Part shown: positions 50,207 to 58,144 of the stretch, piece after piece
Layout of the letters: each line of letters starts with the position of its first letter
Position numbering within the stretch: the stretch's first letter is position 1
Assembly (NCBI RefSeq): GCF_927797785.1
Contig: NZ_CAKMLL010000030.1
Location: forward strand, 1-64,000
DNA length: 64,000 nucleotides
Origin: Candidatus Nitrotoga sp. BS
GTDB taxonomy: Bacteria; Pseudomonadota; Gammaproteobacteria; Burkholderiales; Gallionellaceae
Direction: 5' to 3'
Program-made: the position numbers and the translations under genes
Notes under the pieces: generated by a model
Told to the model about the DNA's origin: nothing
What the model saw: the letters and a program-made list of their open reading frames with translations, nothing else
Databases searched by the model: none

Positions 50207-51151
50207 TTAGAGGGGGGCTACTGTGGTTAATGTGCCGACTACGTTAACGCTATTATTCGACAGGGTATTATTGCCGTAAGATATCAGCGTTCCATCGATA
50301 TTCCATAACCCGAAATTGCTGCTTCCTGTCACCATGCTCTTGCGAATACTAACCGAGGCGGCTCCAACTGAAGCTGGACTTTCGGCAGTAATGCCTACGC
50401 CAGAACTTGAAACTATCGAACGACTTATGTCTATTTTTGATGAGGCGGTGGGGGTGATTACACGTGCGTATATTCCGATTCCACTTCCTAGCACGATAGT
50501 ATTGCTTATAGCTGCGGTCGTGGTCGTGCCAGCTGTTTCATTGAACGCAAAGATGCCGGCAGTTGAATTTCCAAGAAACTTCGATTCAGAGATGTCGGCT
50601 GTAGCGCCCTCTTGAAGTTGAATACCTATATCATTGTCTCGAATAAGGGTGTTAACCATTCTCACCGTTGCTGGTGTTTGGACTAAAACGCCGAGTTGGT
50701 TAGATGAACTACCAATAATCGAAAAATTAGAAATGACACAATTTTCGATTGAAAGCTTGGCGCCAGCGGTCATTAAAATTCCGCTATCACCGCCCAGTCC
50801 ATTAATGGTCAGGCCGCGCAGCACTACACTTACACCAGGAGTGGCGATAGTCACTCCAGATGTCCCAGCGGCTGAAACAGAAATGGCTGCATAGACACCA
50901 GTAGGTGCAGTCAGAGAGACTGACTTGCTGATCGTGACGGGAAGAAAGCCGGTAGAATCGAGTACCACGACTTCACCGTCTGGATCGGTCACGTCTATTG
51001 CCCTGTCAAACTGTCGGCATGGTGCGAAGGGGCCACAGGGATTGGCATCATTCCCGTAAGAAGAGACAAAGGAACGCGAGCGAGCCTGAGCATGAGTAAC
51101 CATTACGGTACTCATAATAGCAATCAAACATATGGATGAGAATTTAAACAT
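50207..51151 (-). CDS. Secreted right-handed beta-helix protein, copy A
   Basis: A 314-residue exported protein with signal peptide SSICLIAIMSTVMVTHAQA and cleavage before RSRSF. The mature part starts RSFVSSYGNDANPCGPFAPC and continues with repeats typical of pectate-lyase-like parallel beta helices: GLTINGLGGDSGI, IENCVISNFS, LIRDNDIGIQLQEG. No catalytic residues are evident. It is a tandem paralog of the gene at 51220; the first about 130 residues are nearly identical and the C-terminal coils have diverged. Surface glycan binding or processing is a guess from position. Confidence 0.82.
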   Translation of the reverse strand: MFKFSSICLIAIMSTVMVTHAQARSRSFVSSYGNDANPCGPFAPCRQFDRAIDVTDPDGEVVVLDSTGFLPVTISKSVSLTAPTGVYAAISVSAAGTSGVTIATPGVSVVLRGLTINGLGGDSGILMTAGAKLSIENCVISNFSIIGSSSNQLGVLVQTPATVRMVNTLIRDNDIGIQLQEGATADISESKFLGNSTAGIFAFNETAGTTTTAAISNTIVLGSGIGIYARVITPTASSKIDISRSIVSSSGVGITAESPASVGAASVSIRKSMVTGSSNFGLWNIDGTLISYGNNTLSNNSVNVVGTLTTVAPL

Positions 51152-51219
51152 ATCAATCTCCTGATTGTTAAGGTTGCGAGCTTGTCCGGGAGCCTTGGGT
51201 ATCCACGGATCGGCCAGTT

Positions 51220-52143
51220 TTACTGGAGACCTCCCGGAAGCGGAGTAAGTGAACCAGTATTAGAACCGTTATTCGCTATGGTGTTATTAACTAGTGATAT
51301 CAGCGATCCGCCAGAACCTTGTGAATATCCAACCACATTTCCGGTCACCATGCTTTCGCTGAATGTGACCGAGGCAGTTCCGCCAGAAGCAGATGATTTG
51401 ATGCCTGTTAAATTATTTGTTACTGACGAACGAATCATTTGTACCTGGGCACTTCCACTGCCGCTTGAAATTGCTTCAATGCCAGTCCCACCTCCAGTCA
51501 CGATGGTATCGCTGATGGTGGTACTCGAGAACGGGCTAGAAGTGCTTGCAGTGTAGATGCCGGTGTCATTACCGAGAAATTTCGAGCCCGAAATGTCGGT
51601 GACTGCACCCGCCTGAAGCTTAATGCCAGTAACATTGTCGCGAATAAGAGTGTCGACTATTCGCACCGATACTGCCGCATTGACTGAAATAGCATTTTGG
51701 CCAGCACCTGAAAAATTAGAAATGACACAGTTCTCAATCGAAAGATTGCCGATGCCGCTCATCACAATCCCGTTGTCACCGCCCAGGCCATTAATGATCA
51801 GGCCACGCAGCACTACATTTACACCAGGAGTGGCGATCGTTATTCCGGATGTTCCAGCAGTTAAAACGGAAATGGCTACATAGACACCAGTAGGTGCCGT
51901 CAGCGAGACTGACTTGCTGATCGTGACGGGAAGAAAGCCGGCAGAATCGAGCACCACCACTTCGCCGTCGGGATCGCTCACGTCTATTGCCCGGTCAAAC
52001 TGTCGGCATGGTGCGAAGGGGCCGCAGGGATTGGCGTCATTTCCGTATGAAGAGACAAAGGATCGCGTGCGAGCCTGTGCAGGGGTAACCATGAGGGCAC
52101 TCAGAATAGCAATCAAATATATGGATGATGATTTTTTAAGCAT
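51220..52143 (-). CDS. Secreted right-handed beta-helix protein, copy B
   Basis: A 307-residue paralog of the gene at 50207, with signal peptide SIYLIAILSALMVTPAQA and the same mature start RSFVSSYGNDANPCGPFAPC. Parallel-beta-helix coils include GLIINGLGGDNGIVMSG, IENCVISNFSG and LIRDNVTGIKLQAG. Its tail is Gly/Ser rich. The 68-base gap and same direction suggest a two-gene transcript led by this copy, with AGGAG before its ATG. Confidence 0.82.
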   Translation of the reverse strand: MLKKSSSIYLIAILSALMVTPAQARTRSFVSSYGNDANPCGPFAPCRQFDRAIDVSDPDGEVVVLDSAGFLPVTISKSVSLTAPTGVYVAISVLTAGTSGITIATPGVNVVLRGLIINGLGGDNGIVMSGIGNLSIENCVISNFSGAGQNAISVNAAVSVRIVDTLIRDNVTGIKLQAGAVTDISGSKFLGNDTGIYTASTSSPFSSTTISDTIVTGGGTGIEAISSGSGSAQVQMIRSSVTNNLTGIKSSASGGTASVTFSESMVTGNVVGYSQGSGGSLISLVNNTIANNGSNTGSLTPLPGGLQ

Positions 52144-52889
52144 GTTGATCTCCTAGGTTGTTAGTTAAAATTGAACTCTTTCTGCGCTTTAATGTTTTCG
52201 AATATTGGACATTAATAATGTTAAGTTACACCGGTAATCGTGCCGAAACTCAAACATGCTTATGTGACACGATAATTATCCATAAATTCAGAGTAAGAAT
52301 AAAACGTTTGCTGCTTTGTATAAGTAATTAGATAAGCACAAACTATGCCAAGTTTATTTTTCATAAAATAAGTTAGCATTTACATCGCCTTAATATTTTA
52401 ATATGTTGAGTTCATAAAATGTTAGTGGTACAAACTGGAATGAATGTAAAAATAATCGACTTCCTGATACCTAAACTGCGTAGTCTCACTTGAACAGTCT
52501 GTAAAATGGAATTTATAAATGCTTTCAAGCGTGTTTTATAGATAATGCTAGTCAGATAATGCAATGCGATCCCGCAAATTGTAAAGTCACGGAACCTATC
52601 AATGACTGCGATTTTCACTTTGGAGCCAGGTAGCAAAAATAATTCAATTCAAATTCGAATAACATGTTCACCTGATAGACGATCGATTGGTCAGGCGGAT
52701 TCAAGTTCTTCGTACCTCACAAAAAAGTCGATGAATACCTTAGTTGTTCAATTGCAATGTATAAACCACAGGCTTTAGCCGGTCAGTTTTAGGCTTGCAA
52801 ATTCAGCAAGAGAGGAACAACTACATCTCGTTTCTCCCCGCTGGTGTTGCGTCAGGCTGCGCTAGCCACCTGTATTAGTAGGAGATAGT
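52144..52889. other. AT-rich gene-free region
   Basis: About 745 bases upstream of the beta-helix pair and downstream of the adenosyltransferase. It must contain the beta-helix promoter, but I could not pick it. A 74-codon minus-strand frame at 52412-52636 has no family resemblance and I do not call it. No repeat, tRNA or clear terminator was seen. Confidence 0.5.
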
Positions 52890-53429
52890 TCAGCATCTTT
52901 GCCATAAAGTTTCTTCTTGTCCCATTGCACGATTGAGTACACGACACAGTACGAACAATAAGTCAGAAAGACGGTTCAGGTAGGGCAAGGCATATTGTGG
53001 CGCGGTTTCGAGCTGAGCGAGTGCAGCGAAGTCTCTTTCAGCGCGGCGTGCCACGGTGCGCGCTACATGGCATTGTGCCGCTGCACGGGTTCCACCCGGC
53101 AGGATGAATTCCTTAAGTGGCGGCAGGTCGGCGTTGTAGTGAGCAATGGCGGTATCCATATGCAGAAGCTTGTCTTCGGTAAATTGCGCAGCTGGATATG
53201 CCAGCGCGCCACCGAGATCGAATAAGTCATGCTGAACATGTAACAGCAAGTCGCGCACGTCATCGGGTACGGCTTCAGCGAGCAGTACGCCGAGGTGGCT
53301 GTTGAGTTCATCTATGTTGCCGATAGCGTGAATACGTGCGCAATATTTTTCCACGCGCGTGCCATCGGCTAGTCCGGTGCTTCCGTTATCTCCGGTGCGG
53401 GTGACGATTTTGCTTAAACGATTAGCCAC
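52890..53429 (-). CDS. PduO-type ATP:cob(I)alamin adenosyltransferase
   Basis: Transfers adenosyl from ATP to cob(I)alamin to make coenzyme B12. The 179-residue four-helix-bundle protein has the N-terminal ATP site TRTGDNGSTGLADGTRVEK and the C-terminal VARRAERDF and YLNRLSDLLFVLCRVLNR motifs. It starts with a GTG at 53429 that overlaps the DUF1841 stop (TAGTG) and is preceded by a very strong GGAGGAG. Along with the BtuF-like protein it points to B12 uptake and activation. Confidence 0.94.
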   Translation of the reverse strand: MANRLSKIVTRTGDNGSTGLADGTRVEKYCARIHAIGNIDELNSHLGVLLAEAVPDDVRDLLLHVQHDLFDLGGALAYPAAQFTEDKLLHMDTAIAHYNADLPPLKEFILPGGTRAAAQCHVARTVARRAERDFAALAQLETAPQYALPYLNRLSDLLFVLCRVLNRAMGQEETLWQRC

Positions 53430-53851
53430 TATTTCTCCTCCAGACAATTCAAATATACATTTGCATCGGGTGCCGTGCCGTGCCGTTGCGCCTGCCAGAT
53501 CATTTCACCCAGGCACTCCATCATGCGATGTTGAGCGTCGTGTTCTGATTGATGATGTGCGACAAGACGCTGAAAGTGCATGCGAATGCCATGCGGTTGG
53601 TCGATGGAAATCTGTTCCTCGATGGTGAGGTGCATCATCAGGTGCAGGAAGGGATTAGTCGTGCCTTGCTCCGGTGAGTAGTCTTTATCTTGATAGCGTT
53701 CCGGGTTTTCCAGTATTGCGTAATATGCAGGATGCTTTTCGATAAGCTGTGCAGCGAGGTCTTCAAGTGGCGAGAGCAAAGTGCCTGCGCGACGCTTGCG
53801 CCAAGTATCGATGAGAAACATTCGGGCTTCATCTCTGCTGGGATTGAACAT
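53429..53851 (-). CDS. DUF1841 family protein
   Basis: A 140-residue cytoplasmic protein of the betaproteobacterial/gammaproteobacterial DUF1841 family. It begins MFNPSRDEARMFLIDTWRK and has the family HPAYYAILENPERY, NPFLHLMMHLTIEEQISIDQ and H-rich HHQSEHDAQHRMMECL motifs. The clustered His residues could bind metal, but no function is known. It shares one base with each neighbour, nth upstream and the adenosyltransferase downstream. Confidence 0.88.
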   Translation of the reverse strand: MFNPSRDEARMFLIDTWRKRRAGTLLSPLEDLAAQLIEKHPAYYAILENPERYQDKDYSPEQGTTNPFLHLMMHLTIEEQISIDQPHGIRMHFQRLVAHHQSEHDAQHRMMECLGEMIWQAQRHGTAPDANVYLNCLEEK

Positions 53852-54483
53852 TATATTTCCTTGTGTCGGTATTCACACAGATCAACGATGCTGCAAATAC
53901 CACATTTGGGCTTGCGTGCTTGACATATATAGCGTCCATGCAGGATCAGCCAATGGTGTGCATCATGCTTGAATTTGTCCGGCACGAACTTGAGCAGTTT
54001 TTGTTCCACTTCCAGCACGGACTTGCCGGGAGCAAAGCCGGTGCGGTTGGATACGCGGAAGATGTGTGTATCCACTGCGATGGTGGGTTGGCCGAAGGCA
54101 GTGTTGAGGACTACGCTTGCGGTCTTGCGTCCCACGCCCGGCAGCGCTTCCAGCGCCGCGCGCGTCTGAGGCACTGCGCCACCATGATTTTCCAATAATA
54201 GTCGGCAGGTTTGAATGATGTGTTTAGCCTTAGTTTTGTAAAGGCCAATGCGCTGCACATAGCCGCGCAATTTTTCTTCGCCCAGATCAAGCATGCCCTG
54301 TGGAGTATTTGCCACAGGAAATAATTGCCGGGTGGCGGAATTTACACTGATATCGGTAGCTTGAGCCGAGAGAGTTACCGCCACCAGGAGCTCAAACGCC
54401 GAGTGGTATTCCAGCTCAGTAGTTGGGTGCGGATTGGCAGCTTGCAGTCGTAGAAAAATTTCCTGGCGTTTTGCTGGATTCAC
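53851..54483 (-). CDS. nth: Endonuclease III Nth
   Basis: Bifunctional DNA glycosylase/AP lyase removing oxidised pyrimidines. The 210-residue protein has the helix-hairpin-helix LPGVGRKTASVVLN with catalytic K120, catalytic D138 in AVDTHIFRVSNR, and a [4Fe-4S] cluster with C187, C194, C197 and C203, the same numbering as in E. coli. It is the first gene of the nth-DUF1841-adenosyltransferase set. Confidence 0.97.
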   Translation of the reverse strand: MNPAKRQEIFLRLQAANPHPTTELEYHSAFELLVAVTLSAQATDISVNSATRQLFPVANTPQGMLDLGEEKLRGYVQRIGLYKTKAKHIIQTCRLLLENHGGAVPQTRAALEALPGVGRKTASVVLNTAFGQPTIAVDTHIFRVSNRTGFAPGKSVLEVEQKLLKFVPDKFKHDAHHWLILHGRYICQARKPKCGICSIVDLCEYRHKEI

Positions 54484-54947
54484 AAAGTCGTCTCATACAA
54501 GAAAAATTGGGTTGCGCAGTAGTTTCTCAAAATGGATAAGCTTGCATAAGGGTTGCTGACCCATGCGAAACCGGTATTCGAAAATTGGAAGATTATTTCG
54601 TTGGATAATGCATGTCTAGTTTTCATAGTCTGGCTGATATTTTACATGACAACTTGTAGGTCGTTAGAGACTGAAGAAAAAATATAACTTTTATTCGATG
54701 GCACAAAATTCATCAATGCAGCATGGGAGTATCAAGCTTTGAGTTGTAATATCAAGATGTGGGATTAGATCTTCAATAAAACCGGTGTGAGGATAGGCTT
54801 GCGGGTTAGCAAGAATGAGATGGCGTAGTGCTGTTGCGCTGGAGTTATATAGTCGAGTTTAATGAAGATTGACGTCTGTCTTGACGGATGGGTTCACTGT
54901 AGGCTACGCTGCCACTACCAATCAGTCACGCGCGTTTAAATAAATTT
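54484..54947. other. Intergenic region between nth and mobB
   Basis: A 464-base divergent spacer. On the minus strand an open frame of about 57 codons ends at 54691 (text such as LRHLILANPQAYPHTGFIED) and lacks a start, so it may be a gene remnant that I cannot identify. Promoters for nth (minus) and mobB (plus) must lie here. I saw no Moco riboswitch-like structure. Confidence 0.4.
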
Positions 54948-55463
54948 ATGTTTGAAAAAAAAATAATTGGTTTCGCAGGTTATTCCGGTAGTGGCAAAAC
55001 GACGTTACTAGAAAAAGTTATTCCTTTTTTAACTGCACAAGGCTTGCGTATTGCCGTTATCAAGCATGCTCATCATGATTTTGACATTGATAAACCCGGT
55101 AAAGATACCTACCGCCATCGCAAGGCAGGTGCAAGCGAAGTGTTGATTGTTTCTGCGCAAAGATGGGCGTTAATGCACGAGTTGAACGATGAGTCGGAAC
55201 CTAGCCTGGAATATCTCTGTTCACGGTTCTCAGCCTATGACCTTATATTGGCAGAGGGTTACAAGCATGCAGCCATACCAAAACTGGAAGTGCATCGCAA
55301 AGAGACTGGGGCTGACAGTCTATATCCTACTGAACCGGGTATTATCGCAGTTGTGACAAATAGCAAAGATAAATTCCCGCTACCTGTGCTTGATATTGAT
55401 GCGCCGCAGGAAGTGGCCGAGTTTATTATGAATTATTTTTCCAGGGAAAATCATGAAATTTGA
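54948..55463 (+). CDS. mobB: Molybdopterin-guanine dinucleotide biosynthesis adapter MobB
   Basis: GTP-binding accessory protein for molybdenum cofactor guanylylation. The 171-residue P-loop protein has Walker A GYSGSGKTT at 11-19, IAVIKHAHHDFDIDKPGKDT and the LILAEGYKHAAIPKLEVHR motif. Its last codons overlap the first moaD-like gene by 11 bases. The last 20 or so codons were copied in the tandem duplication described at 55978-56042. Confidence 0.94.
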   Translation: MFEKKIIGFAGYSGSGKTTLLEKVIPFLTAQGLRIAVIKHAHHDFDIDKPGKDTYRHRKAGASEVLIVSAQRWALMHELNDESEPSLEYLCSRFSAYDLILAEGYKHAAIPKLEVHRKETGADSLYPTEPGIIAVVTNSKDKFPLPVLDIDAPQEVAEFIMNYFSRENHEI

Positions 55464-55776
55464 GATAGTGTATTTTGGTAAGCCGAGAGATAATTTGAAC
55501 ATATCACAGGAAACCGTAGATGTTCCGGAAGACTCGTTGACGCTTTCCGGTCTACTTGCATGGTTAAGTTTGCGTGGAGGGGCTTGGGCACAAGAAATGG
55601 ACGAAGATTGTGTGCGCTGCGCTGTTAATCAGGAGTTTGCCGGGCTGGCAAAACCATTGAACGATAATGATGAAATTGCCATCACCGCGCATTACCATGG
55701 CTGTTCAGAATTTTGGGTAGATGATCCACGCTTAAGGCCAAATCATGCACGCATGAAACCGAATCAATGGTCTTGA
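55453..55776 (+). CDS. MoaD-like protein lacking the C-terminal Gly-Gly
   Basis: A 107-residue ubiquitin-like protein, paralog of the moaD at 56043: both start MK(F/I)E(I/L)VYFG(K/R)PR and share LAWL(S/R)LRG and VRCA(V/I)NQEFAGL. After NDNDEIAI it departs: the sequence runs ITAHYHGCSEFWVDD and on for 25 residues instead of ending in the Gly-Gly that MoaD needs for thiocarboxylation. It therefore cannot act as the sulfur carrier in the usual way. It may be a decaying copy or have taken another role. Confidence 0.75.
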   Translation: MKFEIVYFGKPRDNLNISQETVDVPEDSLTLSGLLAWLSLRGGAWAQEMDEDCVRCAVNQEFAGLAKPLNDNDEIAITAHYHGCSEFWVDDPRLRPNHARMKPNQWS

Positions 55777-55847
55777 TTGACGCCTAAATATTACTATACC
55801 GCACAGAATATTCACACGCCATACGGGGGGTTTCTCGCTTGGCGAAA

Positions 55848-55896
55848 AGTAAATCCGCCCATCCTTTGACTGACTCTCAGGACGATCGGATTTACT
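55848..55896. repeat. Inverted repeat between the two moaD copies
   Basis: Perfect 10-bp arms AGTAAATCCG (55848-55857) and CGGATTTACT (55887-55896) with an inner TCCT/AGGA pairing in the loop. It has no T-run on either side and could be a structured RNA element or a small transposon-derived repeat. Confidence 0.5.
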
Positions 55897-55977
55897 ACTT
55901 CTGCGGGAGGTTGAAAGTTGATTGCCCACTCTATTTCACATAGAGTATAGAGTCAGGAAATTCTCATTATCTATAAA

Positions 55978-56042
55978 CTTGATATAGACGTGCCCAAATG
56001 AACTGGCCGTATTTATTTTGAATTATTTTTCAAGGAACTGCG
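55978..56042 (+). repeat. Duplicated 3' end of mobB before moaD
   Basis: This stretch matches 55389-55452, the last codons of mobB plus the ribosome-binding region of the first moaD copy. CTTGATAT is shared at 55389 and 55978, and 25 of 30 bases match from 55413 and 56003. It carries no open frame of its own, so it is a dead mobB tail left by a tandem duplication of about 590 bases. Weaker similarity continues upstream to around 55950. Confidence 0.75.
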
Positions 56043-56297
56043 ATGAAAATTGAATTGGTGTATTTCGGTCGGCCGAGAGAACATTTGAAGATGTCACGCG
56101 AAACTGCAGATGTACCAGCAGAAGCATCTACGCTGGCTGGTCTTCTCGCATGGCTGCGTTTGCGCGGGGATATATGGGCGCAAGAATTGGCAGACAGCCG
56201 CGTGCGTTGCGCGATTAATCAAGAGTTTGCTGGTTTGCCTGCCGCCATCAACGAGCATGACGAGATCGCCATTTTCTCGCCTATTTCCGGAGGTTGA
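56043..56297 (+). CDS. moaD: Molybdopterin synthase sulfur carrier subunit MoaD
   Basis: Small subunit of molybdopterin synthase; its C-terminal Gly carries the thiocarboxylate. It has 84 residues and ends NEHDEIAIFSPISGG, the required Gly-Gly. moaE begins one base after its stop, with a GGAGG overlapping the last codons. This is the functional copy; the other is at 55453. Confidence 0.93.
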   Translation: MKIELVYFGRPREHLKMSRETADVPAEASTLAGLLAWLRLRGDIWAQELADSRVRCAINQEFAGLPAAINEHDEIAIFSPISGG

Positions 56298-56298
56298 A

Positions 56299-56772
56299 AT
56301 GAGCGTTTTGATACAGGAAGACGATTTTGACCTGGCCTCCGAATTAGCAACCCTGCGTTCTGGCAATTCAAAAGTGGGTGCCATGGTTAGCTTCGTCGGT
56401 TTAGTTCGCGATTTTAGTCATAATGAAACGATAGAAAGTATTTTTCTTGAATACTATCCCGGTATGACTGAAAAGGCGCTGAATAAAATCATTGCTGAGG
56501 CGACTGAACGGTGGAGTTTAATAAATGTCCGTGTCATCCACCGCATTGGGCAATTGCTTGCGAGCGACCAGATTGTGCTGGTGGCTACTACGGCATTGCA
56601 TCGCGGTGAAGCGTTCGCGGGCTGTGAATTCATCATTGATTACTTGAAAACTGCCGCCCCATTCTGGAAAAAAGAACAAACCAGTGAAGGTTCTCAGTGG
56701 CTGGAAACACGTGACACTGACGTGAAACGCATGGAGCATTGGCATAACGATGCAGTCAGGAAATCAGCATGA
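56299..56772 (+). CDS. moaE: Molybdopterin synthase catalytic subunit MoaE
   Basis: Large subunit of molybdopterin synthase, converting cyclic pyranopterin monophosphate to molybdopterin with MoaD. The 157-residue protein has [32 protein letters not shown] and the active-site lysine region [11 protein letters not shown], ending W-rich. The start at 56299 is set by the moaD stop and SD; a longer frame back to 56110 overlaps moaD and is rejected. Its TGA overlaps moaC (ATGA). Confidence 0.95.
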   Translation: MSVLIQEDDFDLASELATLRSGNSKVGAMVSFVGLVRDFSHNETIESIFLEYYPGMTEKALNKIIAEATERWSLINVRVIHRIGQLLASDQIVLVATTALHRGEAFAGCEFIIDYLKTAAPFWKKEQTSEGSQWLETRDTDVKRMEHWHNDAVRKSA

Positions 56773-57248
56773 CAAATGGCATGACCCACTTCGATCAAGA
56801 CGGACAGGCGCATATGGTGGATGTTGCCGGAAAGAGCGAGACCCAACGTATCGCAAAAGCGTCCGGTAGTATCAAAATGAGTCCCAGTACGCTGGAGTTG
56901 ATTGCCTCCGGTACCGCCAAGAAGGGCGATGTGCTGGGTATCGCGCGTATTGCTGCGATACAGGCGAGTAAGCGAACCGCTGAATTGATTCCATTATGCC
57001 ACCCGCTGTATTTGACACGTGTTGCGGTGGAGTTTCAACTCGACCACGAGAGCACTACGGTGGAATGCATTGCCACCGCAGAAACGTTTGGTCGCACTGG
57101 TGTCGAAATAGAAGCCATGACCGCAGTAAGTATCGCCCTGCTTACTATCTATGATATGTGCAAGGCGGTTGATCGTGGTATGGAAATTAACCGACTGCGT
57201 TTACTGGAAAAGCAGGGTGGGCGTTCAGGGCATTGGCAAGCAGCATAA
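56769..57248 (+). CDS. moaC: Cyclic pyranopterin monophosphate synthase MoaC
   Basis: With MoaA it makes cyclic pyranopterin monophosphate from GTP. The 159-residue protein has [20 protein letters not shown]-like [20 protein letters not shown] and [20 protein letters not shown], ending [10 protein letters not shown]. It closes the plus-strand Moco operon. moaA is not in the window. Its stop is 1 base from that of convergent mog. Confidence 0.96.
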   Translation: MTNGMTHFDQDGQAHMVDVAGKSETQRIAKASGSIKMSPSTLELIASGTAKKGDVLGIARIAAIQASKRTAELIPLCHPLYLTRVAVEFQLDHESTTVECIATAETFGRTGVEIEAMTAVSIALLTIYDMCKAVDRGMEINRLRLLEKQGGRSGHWQAA

Positions 57249-57249
57249 A

Positions 57250-57798
57250 CTATTTTTGTCGTTGTGCTGATTTGGGCCGGAATGACGTTAATACGTCCGT
57301 TTTTGTTTCTATATAGGGCCCCCCAATCAAATCTATGCAGTATGGCACGGCGGCAAAAATCCCATCCAGTGTTTCCTTAATTGCCTTCGGTTGCCCCGGC
57401 AAGTTCAGAATCAGAGACTGCCCGCGTGTCACGCCAAGTTGGCGTGACAAAATTGCCGTAGGTACATAACGCAGGCTGACTGCACGCATTTGTTCTCCGA
57501 AACCAGGTAATACCTTGTGTGCCACGGCCAATGTTGCTTCTGGAGTTACATCGCGTAACGCTGGACCAGTCCCACCTGTAGTCAAGATCAAATGACATTT
57601 TTCTTTATCTGCTAATTCAATCAAGGTTGTCTCAATAATCTTCTGTTCATCCGGTATCAAACGTGTGACACATTCCCATGGGCTCATCAGAGTCTGCGTA
57701 AACCACTCTTGCAATGTTGGTAAGCCTGCGTCTTGATAAACTCCGCTGCTAGCTCGGTCGCTGATTGAAATAAGGCCAATTTTAAGTGTATTTGTCAT
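57250..57798 (-). CDS. mog: Molybdopterin adenylyltransferase Mog
   Basis: Adenylylates molybdopterin before molybdate insertion. The 182-residue MogA/MoaB-fold protein starts IGLISISDRASSGVYQD and shows LILTTGGTGPALRDVTPEA and LILNLPGQPKAIKETLDG. I prefer Mog to MoaB because of the DRASSGVYxDxGxPxL N-terminus and the FAAVPYCIDLIGGPYIET C-terminal region. It is convergent with moaC. Confidence 0.93.
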   Translation of the reverse strand: MTNTLKIGLISISDRASSGVYQDAGLPTLQEWFTQTLMSPWECVTRLIPDEQKIIETTLIELADKEKCHLILTTGGTGPALRDVTPEATLAVAHKVLPGFGEQMRAVSLRYVPTAILSRQLGVTRGQSLILNLPGQPKAIKETLDGIFAAVPYCIDLIGGPYIETKTDVLTSFRPKSAQRQK

Positions 57799-58144
57799 AT
57801 ATTTTGTTAAGTCAGATGATATAGAAGAATTTTTCGCAAGGAATGCAACCTCGCTATATGATTAATTATGGGCTAACTTATCAAGCAAGCCAGAAAAACA
57901 AGCAGTTGTAAATTGTTTTAAGTAGTGCGTTAATTTAATTATTTCACAGTAACAGTGTTCCACTTGTTTCTTCGAAGATTATCTCATCAATAAAGGGGTT
58001 TTATTTTAAGTTATTCGCATGTCAAACGTGTGAAATCGATATCACCAAAGATGGCGCCATCACTACTGTTCATTGGCCGACATACGGCTTCAAGTTCCGT
58101 TTAAAGGCTTTTGCTTGGCTACAAATAAAATGCAACTATAGTTT
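57799..58144. other. Intergenic region between mog and the glycan cluster
   Basis: A 346-base AT-rich spacer upstream of mog and downstream of the ligase-like gene. A plus-strand open stretch from about 58030 (EIDITKDGAITTVHWPTYGF) continues across the ligase end but has no clear start or family. I saw no terminator or repeat. Confidence 0.4.

Noticed and set aside
50207..52143. Long plus-strand frames across the beta-helix genes
   Set aside because: They mirror the repetitive coding sequence; the minus-strand frames have signal peptides and beta-helix coils.
52412..52636. 74-codon minus-strand frame in the AT-rich spacer
   Set aside because: No family resemblance, no Shine-Dalgarno, and an alternative start codon only.
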